In this document: positions 1 to 7,199 of the stretch, one piece after another
Numbering within the stretch: position 1 is the stretch's first letter
Layout of the letters: the number at the start of each line of letters is the position of its first letter
Assembly (NCBI RefSeq): GCF_002917105.1
Contig: NZ_PQFZ01000016.1
Coordinates: 1 to 64,000 of the forward strand
Length of the DNA: 64,000 nucleotides
Reading direction: 5' to 3'
Origin: Allobosea psychrotolerans
Lineage (GTDB): Bacteria > Pseudomonadota > Alphaproteobacteria > Rhizobiales > Beijerinckiaceae
The notes under the pieces: model-generated
Databases searched by the model: none
Seen by the model: the letters and a program-made list of their open reading frames with translations, nothing else
Told to the model about the DNA's origin: nothing
Made by a program: the position numbers and the translations under genes

Positions 1-153
1 GGGCGAGCCGGTCCGCACGATCCACAACACCGCTTCCACGAACATGCGGTTGTCGCGCCCAGACGAACCGCGCGTGCGCTCATCGCCGATGATATAGAGC
101 GACATCCGCTCCCACTGATCGTCCCTAAGAATCAAGCGGTCCAGAACGCCCAT
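1..153 (-). CDS. IS5-family transposase, N-terminal part (cut by window edge)
   Basis: The reverse strand reads MGVLDRLILRDDQWERMS followed by a segment ending in FVEAVLWIVRTGSP, which is the typical N-terminus of IS5-family transposases (DUF4096-type helical domain that precedes the DDE catalytic domain). Only the first 51 codons are inside the window, so the DDE residues cannot be checked. The ATG is at 153. The protein would cut and join the ends of its own insertion sequence. The terminal inverted repeat of the element probably lies in the next 60 bases, but only one end is visible, so its border is uncertain. Confidence 0.8.
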   Translation of the reverse strand, partial: MGVLDRLILRDDQWERMSLYIIGDERTRGSSGRDNRMFVEAVLWIVRTGSP

Positions 154-191
154 GGCTGCCTCCAAAAGACAGCCTTGAATCATGCCAATTC

Positions 192-212
192 ACTCTTGGG
201 AATCCCAAGAGT
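192..212. repeat. 21-bp near-perfect palindrome beside the IS5 transposase
   Basis: ACTCTTGGG and CCCAAGAGT face each other around the three bases AAT. It lies about 40 bases upstream of the transposase start. It could be the end of the insertion sequence, or the junction with a target that already carried half of the palindrome. The other end of the element is needed to decide. Confidence 0.5.
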
Positions 213-223
213 CCACGCCACCT

Positions 224-345
224 AGCCCTCATCCTGAGGAGCCATTCCCTTGGGAATGGCGTCTCGAAGGATGCTCCAGGAGGCTCCGGACCCATCTGGA
301 GCATCCTTCGAGACGCCGCTGACGCGGCTCCTCAGGATGAGGGCT
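224..345. repeat. Dispersed palindromic repeat, CTCATCCTGAGGAGC family, copy 1
   Basis: The element opens with AGCCCTCATCCTGAGGAGC and closes with the reverse complement. Between them are a second arm pair (GTCTCGAAGGATGCTCCA against its complement) and a variable central loop. After the first arm there is an extra small hairpin, CCATTCCCTTGGGAATGG. Five more copies lie in this window at 13163, 22256, 28246, 31386 and 51954. All are intergenic. Confidence 0.9.
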
Positions 346-416
346 GCGGGTATTCAAGCGGGTTGCGGCGGGCGGCTGTCCGGCTGATAAGCTTGCCGCA
401 AAGAGGAATCAGGCCC

Positions 417-674
417 GTGACCGAAGCCAAGCAGAACTCAGACATCGCCGCCCTGCCCTTCGAAGCGGCTCTCAAGGAACTCGAAGCGATCGTCGCCAAG
501 CTCGAGCGCGGCGACGTGCCGCTTGAGGAATCGATCGACATCTACACGCGCGGCGAAGCCCTGAAGGCGCGCTGCGACGCGCTGCTGAAGCAGGCCGAGG
601 CGCGCATCGAGAAGATCACGCTGGGTGCCGACGGCAAGCCGACGGGTACGACGCCACTCGATGTCGACCAATGA
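417..674 (+). CDS. xseB: Exodeoxyribonuclease VII small subunit
   Basis: XseB partners with XseA to form exonuclease VII, which degrades single-stranded DNA to oligonucleotides in the cytoplasm. The protein has the family core LPFEAALKELEAIVAKLERG followed by LEESIDIYTRGEALKARC, a two-helix coiled hairpin. The frame is open from 363, but GTG at 417 is preferred: it has AGAGGA about ten bases upstream and gives 85 residues, the usual length of about 80. In many Hyphomicrobiales xseB sits directly upstream of dxs; here dxs is 8.4 kb away. No ispA gene is seen next to it. Confidence 0.9.
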   Translation: MTEAKQNSDIAALPFEAALKELEAIVAKLERGDVPLEESIDIYTRGEALKARCDALLKQAEARIEKITLGADGKPTGTTPLDVDQ

Positions 675-782
675 CCTGCCGCTGGAGCTGATTCCGACCT
701 GATTGGATCGTTCAACGGCTCCAACTCTTTGTCTTGACGCGTTGTCTTCGCGCGAACTGGTGTCCGCCTCGCTCGAAAAGCT

Positions 783-1712
783 TTAATCGCCTGCGATCGG
801 GTTCGCCCAGCCTCCAAGTTGTCCGATCAGCCCCTCCACCAATCGCGCGACGTGCTGAACGCCGGCGTCCCTGCCGCGCCGCCTGTGCCAGGCGATGTGC
901 AGCGGAAAGCCCTCGACCGCGATCGGCGGCGGCAATGCGACGAGGCTCTCCTGGCCGGAGGGCGGCAGGCAACGGCTCGGCAGCAGCGCGATCATGTCCG
1001 AGCCTGCGAGCAGCGGCGGCACCATCAGGAAGCTCGGCACGACCATGCCGACATGGCGCACGCGGCCGAGCCGGGCCAGGGCTTCGTCCAGCGCGCCATG
1101 GGTCTCGCCGCGCCCCGATACCAGCACATGCGGATAGGCAAGCCAGCGATCGAGAGCGAAATCGGCAGCCGCCGGGTGGCCCTTGCGCATCGCAACGAGA
1201 TAGTTCTCACGCAGCAGCTCCTTGCGCGTGAAATCGGCCTCGACCGTCGGAAACACCGAGACCGCGAGATCGATCGTGCCGCGCGCCAGCCCTTCGAGCG
1301 CGGCGCTTGCGCCATGCCAGGGCATGATGGCGAGCGTGACGCCAGGCGCCGTCCTGACCAGATGCGCCTGTAGCGCGGGTGCGATCGCGACGGCGGGATG
1401 ATCGGCCATGACCATCCGCACCGTCTGCCGGATCGCCGACAGGTCGGGCTCCTGCTGCCGCAACAGCGCCGCCACGCCGGCCAGCACATCCTTGACCGGC
1501 TGCGCCAGCGCCTGGGCCTTCGGCGTCAGCACCATGCCCCCAGAGCCGCGCTCCAGCAGCCTGTCGCCGAAGAGCTGGCGGCAGCGATCGAGTGCGCTTG
1601 ATGCCGCCGGTTGCGACAGGCCGAGACGCTCCGCAGCCCGCGAGACATGAGCCTCATCGAGCAGCGCGTCGAGGATGACAAGCAGGTTGAGATCGACGGC
1701 GCGCAAATTCAT
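783..1712 (-). CDS. LysR-family transcriptional regulator
   Basis: This is a 309-residue LysR regulator. An N-terminal winged helix-turn-helix (about residues 5-62, with HVSRAAERLGLSQPAAS as the recognition region) is followed by a two-lobed effector-binding domain. It is transcribed divergently from the quinone reductase gene at 1798, with 85 bases between the start codons. That is the classic arrangement for a LysR protein controlling its neighbour, and a dyad at 1732-1758 lies in the gap. The inducer is unknown; a quinone or another electrophile is an inference from the neighbouring genes. Confidence 0.93.
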   Translation of the reverse strand: MNLRAVDLNLLVILDALLDEAHVSRAAERLGLSQPAASSALDRCRQLFGDRLLERGSGGMVLTPKAQALAQPVKDVLAGVAALLRQQEPDLSAIRQTVRMVMADHPAVAIAPALQAHLVRTAPGVTLAIMPWHGASAALEGLARGTIDLAVSVFPTVEADFTRKELLRENYLVAMRKGHPAAADFALDRWLAYPHVLVSGRGETHGALDEALARLGRVRHVGMVVPSFLMVPPLLAGSDMIALLPSRCLPPSGQESLVALPPPIAVEGFPLHIAWHRRRGRDAGVQHVARLVEGLIGQLGGWANPIAGD

Positions 1713-1731
1713 GGGATGGATGATACGGTAT

Positions 1732-1758
1732 ATAAATCATCCATTGGAATGATTTTAT
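1732..1758. promoter_or_regulatory. Dyad in LysR/quinone reductase intergenic region, probable operator
   Basis: ATAAATCAT at 1732-1740 faces ATGATTTTAT at 1749-1758 across eight bases. This AT-rich dyad stands out in the GC-rich gap between two divergent start codons and fits the size of a LysR operator overlapping both promoters. Binding by the adjacent LysR protein is inferred. Confidence 0.55.
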
Positions 1759-1797
1759 GGCGCGCAGCATTCTCCCGTCACCGCGAAGGAGATTGCC

Positions 1798-2358
1798 ATG
1801 CCCAAGACCCTGATCCTGCTGTTCCACCCCCGCTATGCGCAGTCGCGCGCCAACCGGGCGCTCGTCGAGGCCGCCCGCTCGCTGCCGGATGTCGAGATCG
1901 CCGACATGGAGGCGCTTTATCCGGATGGCCGGATAGACGCCGATGTCGAGGTCGCGCGCCTCATCGCCGCCGACTGCATCGTCTTCCAGTTCCCGGTGCA
2001 ATGGTACGCGACGCCTCCGCTGCTCAAGGCCTGGCAGGACGCCGTTCTGACGCGGATGTTCTACATCGCCTATGAAACGGAGGGTGCGAAGCTCGCCGGC
2101 AAGCCGCTGCTGGTCGTCGCCACCGCGGGCAACACCCGCGAAGCCTATGCGCCTGATGGCGCCAACCTGTTCCCGCTGCGAGACCTTCTGAAGCCGCTCA
2201 AGGCCACCGCCCATCGCTGCGACCTCGCCTGGGCCGAACCCTTCCTGATCTACGATGCGCACAAGGCCGATGACGAGGCGCTGCAGGCAGCGGCAGAACA
2301 CTATGTCGCACGACTCGGGCGGCTTGCCGCCCCTGCGTCACGGGGCCAGGCCGCGTGA
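1798..2358 (+). CDS. NAD(P)H oxidoreductase, flavodoxin-like (KefF/MdaB/YwrO type)
   Basis: The 186-residue protein belongs to the flavodoxin-like NAD(P)H (quinone) dehydrogenase family, which uses FMN or FAD for two-electron reduction of quinones. The sequence shows the N-terminal strand and phosphate loop (LILLFHPRYAQSRANRALVE), the active-site segment FQFPVQWYATPPLLKAWQD, and VVATAGNTREAY, which lines the flavin. It is divergent from the LysR gene, and the pirin gene follows about 85 bases later, so the two are probably co-transcribed. The likely role is detoxifying quinones or electrophiles in the cytoplasm. A KefF-like role in potassium efflux is unlikely because no kefC is near. Confidence 0.85.
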   Translation: MPKTLILLFHPRYAQSRANRALVEAARSLPDVEIADMEALYPDGRIDADVEVARLIAADCIVFQFPVQWYATPPLLKAWQDAVLTRMFYIAYETEGAKLAGKPLLVVATAGNTREAYAPDGANLFPLRDLLKPLKATAHRCDLAWAEPFLIYDAHKADDEALQAAAEHYVARLGRLAAPASRGQAA

Positions 2359-2441
2359 CTGCGCCGGGCGGCCCAGCTTCCAACGCTCTTGCCGGGGCCG
2401 ATCAATCCCGTCAGATTCAGGCGAAGCAAGGAGCCATGATC

Positions 2442-3362
2442 ATGTCCCAGCTACCCGACGAAGATCCCGTCCTGGGCGACGCCCGCTCCTGCCAGGCGAT
2501 CGAGCAGGTGATCGTGCCGCGCGCACGCGATCTCGGCGGCTTCTCGGTCAGGCGGGCCCTGCCCTCGATCGGGCGCAAGATGGTCGGCCCTTTCATCTTC
2601 TTCGACCAGATGGGGCCGGCCGAGTTCCATCTCGGCGAGGGGCTCGATGTCCGCCCGCACCCGCATATCGGGCTCTCCACGGTGACCTATCTCTTCGACG
2701 GCGAGATCATGCATCGCGACTCGCTCGGCACCGCGCTCGCCATCAAGCCCGGCGCCGTCAATCTGATGACGGCCGGGCGCGGCATCGTCCATTCCGAGCG
2801 TACCGGGCTCGAGGCCCGCGCCAGCGGCCCGCGCCTCTACGGCATCCAGGCCTGGCTCGCCTTGCCCAGGACGCATGAGGAGAACGCGCCCGAGTTCATC
2901 CATCACGCCGCGCCCGAATTGCCGCGCATCGTCGAGGGCGGAAAGCGCATCAGCCTGATCATGGGCTCGGCCTATGGCCAGACCTCGCCGGTGAAATTCC
3001 CGTGGGAGGCGCTCTATGCCGAGGCCGTGCTCTCGCCCGGCGCGATCCTGCCGCTCGACCCCGATTATGACGAGCGCGCGATCTATATCGTGACCGGCAA
3101 GGTCGACATTGCCGGCGACGAGTTCGGCGCCGGCCAGTTGCTGATCTTCAAGCCGGGCGACCGCATCTCGATCCTCGCCGTCGACCAGACCCGCCTGATG
3201 ATCGTCGGCGGCGAGCCGATGGATGGACCGCGCCATATCTGGTGGAACTTCGTCTCCTCCTCGAAGGAGCGCATCGACCAGGCCAAGGCGGAGTGGAAGG
3301 CCGGCCGCTTCGACACCGTGCCCGGAGACGAGACCGAGTTCATTCCGCTGCCCGAGGGCTGA
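2442..3362 (+). CDS. Pirin family protein
   Basis: This is a bicupin pirin. The N-terminal cupin carries the metal-binding pair of histidines in RPHPHIGLSTVTYLFDGE and the later His and Glu in GRGIVHSERTG. The C-terminal pirin domain includes the segment around PGDRISILAVD. Bacterial pirins act as iron- or copper-dependent quercetinases or as redox-sensing binding partners. The frame is open from 2355, but AAGGAG at 2428-2433 is well spaced for the ATG at 2442 (306 residues). ATG 2436 is too close to it. The gene follows the flavin quinone reductase, and pirin/quinone reductase pairs suggest defence against aromatic or quinone compounds. Confidence 0.9.
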   Translation: MSQLPDEDPVLGDARSCQAIEQVIVPRARDLGGFSVRRALPSIGRKMVGPFIFFDQMGPAEFHLGEGLDVRPHPHIGLSTVTYLFDGEIMHRDSLGTALAIKPGAVNLMTAGRGIVHSERTGLEARASGPRLYGIQAWLALPRTHEENAPEFIHHAAPELPRIVEGGKRISLIMGSAYGQTSPVKFPWEALYAEAVLSPGAILPLDPDYDERAIYIVTGKVDIAGDEFGAGQLLIFKPGDRISILAVDQTRLMIVGGEPMDGPRHIWWNFVSSSKERIDQAKAEWKAGRFDTVPGDETEFIPLPEG

Positions 3363-3409
3363 AAGAAACTCAGGCTGCCGCCGACCCGTGCCTCCCCTCG
3401 AAAGCCGCC

Positions 3410-4312
3410 ATGCCAATACAACGGGATTTGCACACGCCCGACCCGGGCTCATTGATGCTGCGCGGCTTTCTCTGGGCCGGGCTCAGCGTCTCGATCTTTT
3501 CCGGCTGGTTCGTGGTCACGCGCTTCAGCGTCACCCGCATCCTCACCGTCTGGGACCTGACCGCGCTGCGCTACGGCATCGGCGCGATCCTGCTCGCGCC
3601 GGTGCTGCTGCGCGGCTTGCCGCCCCGGGCCTGGCGCAACGGTTTCGGCTTCGCGCTGCTCTGGGGCGCGCCCTTCGCGATCCTGGTCGCGCTCGGCGTG
3701 CAGATGACCTCGGCCGCCCGCGCGGCCTCGGTGACGCCGACATTGATGCCGGTCTTCGCCGGGTTGCTCGGCTGGGTGCTGCTGCACCAGCGCCCCGGCA
3801 CGATCCGGCTCGTAGGCTATGCCGCCATCGTGGCTGGGCTTGGCGGCCTCGTCCTGACCGCGAATGGCGGGCAGGCCGCGCCGAGCCTGCTCGGGCTCGG
3901 CCTGCTCGCGCTGGCGGCGGCGATGTGGGCGAGCTACACGCTGCTCCTGCGCCGCAGCGGCCTGAGCGCGATCCAGTCGGCGGCGCTGATCTGCTTCTGG
4001 TCGGCCGTGATCTTCCTGCCGGTCTATCTCGTCCTCGGCATCAGCCGTCTCGGACAGGCCCCGACCGCCGAGATCGCGGTCCAGGGCTTCTATCAGGGCG
4101 TGCTGATGAGCAGCGTTGCGCTGATCAGCTTCAATCGCGGCGTCGCCTTGCTGGGCTCCTCGGCAGCGGCTGCAATGATCGCGCTGGTGCCGGTCGCCGC
4201 CTCGCTCCTCGCCATCCTGTTCCTCGGCGAGATACCGGCAGTGGCGGAAGGAATTTCGATCGCGATCATCGTCGCCGGCGTGCTGCTGGCAGCGCGCCCC
4301 GCCCGCTCATGA
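3410..4312 (+). CDS. EamA/DMT-family transporter
   Basis: The protein (about 300 residues) has ten hydrophobic segments in two EamA repeats, starting with LWAGLSVSIFSGWFVVTRF and ending with ISIAIIVAGVLLAARP. Family members export metabolites, amino acids or drugs across the inner membrane. The substrate cannot be read from sequence. ATG 3410 (MPIQRDLH) is chosen; ATG 3455 (MLRGFLWAG) is a possible shorter start, and neither has a strong ribosome site. The gene follows pirin by about 50 bases and may be in the same transcript. Its stop overlaps the stop of the convergent MFS gene by six bases. Confidence 0.88.
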   Translation: MPIQRDLHTPDPGSLMLRGFLWAGLSVSIFSGWFVVTRFSVTRILTVWDLTALRYGIGAILLAPVLLRGLPPRAWRNGFGFALLWGAPFAILVALGVQMTSAARAASVTPTLMPVFAGLLGWVLLHQRPGTIRLVGYAAIVAGLGGLVLTANGGQAAPSLLGLGLLALAAAMWASYTLLLRRSGLSAIQSAALICFWSAVIFLPVYLVLGISRLGQAPTAEIAVQGFYQGVLMSSVALISFNRGVALLGSSAAAAMIALVPVAASLLAILFLGEIPAVAEGISIAIIVAGVLLAARPARS

Positions 4313-5551
4313 GCGAGCCGCGAGCCAGGCCTTGTTTGCGGGGAGCACGACTTCACCCTCCGGCATCGCCTTCAGCCCGGGCATCCGCGACGCCAGGATC
4401 GCCAGCGTCGAGAGCGCGAAGAGCCCGACCGGCAGCAGCATCGCCGTCTGCAGGCCGAGCCATTCGCCGGCCAGACCTCCCGCCAGTGCCCCGACCGGCC
4501 TCATGCCGTACATCGCCGTGGTGAGCGTGGCGCTGACGCGGCCGAGCAGGGCCTGTGGCGTCACCGCCTGGCGCAAGCTGGTCTGGGTGATGAACCAGAG
4601 GATCGGTCCGAAGCCGAACAGGAAGAAGGCGAGCGCCAGCGCCGGCCAACCGAGCGAGGCCGGAGCAAGCGCGAGCAACCCGACGCCGAGCAATGACGAA
4701 GCCGGGCCGAAGACGAGCAGGAGGCCGGTCGGCAGCCTTGCGATCAGGGCGGGGCCGCTGAGCGCGCCCGCGATCAGGCCCGCGCCATAGACGGAGGATG
4801 CAAGGCCGATCGTCTCGGGCGCCAGCAGCAGGATGCGGGCTGCATAAGGCGTGACGATCGCGAGGAAGGCGAAGAAGGCCATGTTCCAGCCGATGGCGCA
4901 GAGCGCGATCGGCCTGAGATAAGGATGGCGCGCGACGAAGGCGCCACCCTCAGCGATGGCGCGATGCAGCCGCTGGCGCGGCTGGGCAGGCGGGCGGTCT
5001 CCGGGCAGGCGCGTGGCGGCGACGAGCACGACGAGGCCCGCCAGCGCGCAGATGACGAGGCCGAGCCCACCCACGCCATGCGCCACCGCCCAGCCGGCGA
5101 TCAGCGGAGCCGCCAGACTGAAGCAGGCGCGGCCGAGTTCGAGCCGGCCATTGGCGCGCGGCAATGTCGAGACCGCGACCATGCGCGGCAGCAGCACGAA
5201 GATCGACAGCGCGATCACCACCGGCCCCGAGGCCGCGATGAAGGTCGAAAGGCCCAGGGGCCATCCGACCAGGCCGAGCGCCAGCAGCCCTGCCCCCATC
5301 AGCGAGCCGGCCAGCATCAGCCCGCCGCCGAGCATGACAAGGCTGCGCGGCGCGATCCGATCGGCGAAGACGCCGGCCGGCAGCGAGACCAGGAGCCAGG
5401 CCGCCGATTGCGCCGCGACCAGCAGACCGACCAGGCGCGGGCTCGCCCCGCCCTGCGTCGCCGCCAGCGAAATCGTGTCGAGCGACAGCTTATCGGCGAA
5501 TTGCGAGGAGACGCCGGCGAGGAGAAGGGCGATCGGGACGGGCGACGACAT
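4307..5551 (-). CDS. MFS transporter (EntS/MFS_3-like)
   Basis: This 414-residue protein has 12 predicted membrane segments and the MFS loop motif after segment 2 (PAGVFADRIAPRSLV). The general pattern matches the MFS_3 group, which contains the enterobactin exporter EntS and many multidrug exporters. No siderophore genes are near, so the substrate is unknown. The ATG is at 5551. The gene is convergent with the DMT transporter and stands alone on its strand. Confidence 0.87.
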   Translation of the reverse strand: MSSPVPIALLLAGVSSQFADKLSLDTISLAATQGGASPRLVGLLVAAQSAAWLLVSLPAGVFADRIAPRSLVMLGGGLMLAGSLMGAGLLALGLVGWPLGLSTFIAASGPVVIALSIFVLLPRMVAVSTLPRANGRLELGRACFSLAAPLIAGWAVAHGVGGLGLVICALAGLVVLVAATRLPGDRPPAQPRQRLHRAIAEGGAFVARHPYLRPIALCAIGWNMAFFAFLAIVTPYAARILLLAPETIGLASSVYGAGLIAGALSGPALIARLPTGLLLVFGPASSLLGVGLLALAPASLGWPALALAFFLFGFGPILWFITQTSLRQAVTPQALLGRVSATLTTAMYGMRPVGALAGGLAGEWLGLQTAMLLPVGLFALSTLAILASRMPGLKAMPEGEVVLPANKAWLAARS

Positions 5552-5654
5552 CGGGGCGTTTCCTGCTTGCGGGAGACCGCAAGCTCGCCGATCGCCGGGG
5601 CCGAACCCACCCGTTTCCTGTCTTCAGGGAGGGTTGCCTTTCCCTGGAACCGCG

Positions 5655-5764
5655 CCGTCATTCTCGGGCGGAGCCCTCGGGTCCGATCTTCGATCGGCCC
5701 AAGGATAAACTCCGCGCAGACCCGAGAAGCTCGTGCAAGAGATGCTCGGGGCAAGCCCGAGCAT
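5655..5764. repeat. Two short palindromic repeats in an intergenic gap
   Basis: The first part (5655 to about 5728) opens with CGTCATTCTCGGGCGGAGC and closes with a matching GACCCGAGAA arm. The second (5742-5764) is ATGCTCGGG and CCCGAGCAT around five bases; a close copy is at 17396-17418. These resemble dispersed intergenic palindromes. The rest of the 5552-5782 gap shows no gene. Confidence 0.65.
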
Positions 5765-5782
5765 GACGGCGAAGCTCGGAAC

Positions 5783-7195
5783 CTACGCCACCATCGCCGG
5801 CACGCGCTTGTGGCAGTCCGTCGCCTGCTGCAGCGCGTAGCCGATGCGCAGCGCCATCGCTTCCTCATAGCCCGGGCAGCAGATCTGCAGGGAGAGCGGC
5901 AGGCCGCCAGCGGTGAAGCCGTTGGGCAGCGAGAGCGCACACATCTCCATGAAATTGCCGAAGCGGGTGAAGCGCGAGGGCATCAGGGCCTGGTCGACCT
6001 CGTCGAGCCTGATCGCCGCCATCGCCGTGCTCGGCGTCAGCAGCGCGTCGACGCCCGCCATCGCCGCCGCCATCTGCGCCTTGCACTCGACCTGCCGGCG
6101 CTTGGTCGCGAGATAGTCCTGGGCCGAGACCTTGGCCCCGACGAGCACGCGGGCCCGGACGGCATCGTCCATCGTGACGCCTGCGTCCTCGGCCATCGCG
6201 CCGTCGTTGAAATAGGCCTCCGCCTCCAGGATCGCCTGCGCCCTTAAGAAATCGCTGAAGGCGAAGGGCAGCACGACATCGACGATCTCGGCGCCGAGCC
6301 CGGCCAGCGTCTCGAGCGAGCTGTCATAGGCCGCCAGCACCTCCTGCGCGCAACCCTCGCGCTCGGAGGCTGGCATGCGCCCGAGCCGCAGGCCCCGCAC
6401 GCCGCGCTTCAGGGTCGGCAGCGGATCGACGGACAGGATGCCGCGCGTGTTGGGATCGAGCGGGTCCGGCCCCTGCAGCACATTGTAGAGCAGGGCCGCA
6501 TCCTCGACGTCGCGCGCCATCGGGCCCGGCGTGTCGAGCGAGGTCGAGAGCGGCAGGATGCCATGGGTCGAGGCCCGGCCGATGGTGAGCTTGAGGCCGG
6601 TCAGGCCGCAGAAAGAGGCCGGCAGGCGGACCGAGCCGCCGGTATCGGTGCCGATCGCCCAAGGCGCGAGCCTTGCCGCCACCGCCACACCCGAGCCGTT
6701 GCTGGAGCCGCCGGGCGTGCGCGCATGCTCGGGGTCCCAAGGGTTCCAGGGCGTGCCCATATGCTGGTTGGTGCCCCAGCCGCCGAAAGCGAACTCGACG
6801 GTGTGGGTCTTGCCGAGCACGATCATGCCCTGCGCGATCATGCGCCTGGCGATCGTCGCGGTCACGGTCGAACGGCGCGTGCGCCAATGCGCCGAGCCGC
6901 CGGTGGTGATACGGCCCTCCAGCTCGATCAGATCCTTCAGCGCCACCGGCACGCCATGGAGCGGACCGACGGCATGGCCGGAGCGGATCGCCTTGTCGGC
7001 GGCCTCGGCCGCAAGCCTGGCGTCCACGCCATAGACCGCGACGAAGGACTGAAGTTTTGGCTCGAACTTGTCGATGCGCTTCAGAAACGCATCGACGACG
7101 TCGACGGGCGACACTCTTTTGGCGGCGATCTCGCGGGCCAGCACATGGGCCGGCAGGAAAGCGAGGTCGGAGAGGTGGCGCGAGGCATCGTTCAT
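5783..7195 (-). CDS. Amidase (amidase signature family)
   Basis: The 470-residue enzyme hydrolyses a carboxamide to acid and ammonia using a Ser-cisSer-Lys triad. All three elements are visible: Lys in GVPVALKDLI, the cis-Ser in GGSSNGSG, and the nucleophile Ser in IGTDTGGSVRLPASFCG. The length is normal for the family. It starts four bases after the stop of a family-5 solute-binding protein gene, so the two are one operon. The amidase may act on the compound the binding protein captures. A GatA role is unlikely because gatB and gatC are absent and the GatA-specific segments are not evident. Confidence 0.92.
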   Translation of the reverse strand: MNDASRHLSDLAFLPAHVLAREIAAKRVSPVDVVDAFLKRIDKFEPKLQSFVAVYGVDARLAAEAADKAIRSGHAVGPLHGVPVALKDLIELEGRITTGGSAHWRTRRSTVTATIARRMIAQGMIVLGKTHTVEFAFGGWGTNQHMGTPWNPWDPEHARTPGGSSNGSGVAVAARLAPWAIGTDTGGSVRLPASFCGLTGLKLTIGRASTHGILPLSTSLDTPGPMARDVEDAALLYNVLQGPDPLDPNTRGILSVDPLPTLKRGVRGLRLGRMPASEREGCAQEVLAAYDSSLETLAGLGAEIVDVVLPFAFSDFLRAQAILEAEAYFNDGAMAEDAGVTMDDAVRARVLVGAKVSAQDYLATKRRQVECKAQMAAAMAGVDALLTPSTAMAAIRLDEVDQALMPSRFTRFGNFMEMCALSLPNGFTAGGLPLSLQICCPGYEEAMALRIGYALQQATDCHKRVPAMVA

Positions 7196-7199
7196 GGGA

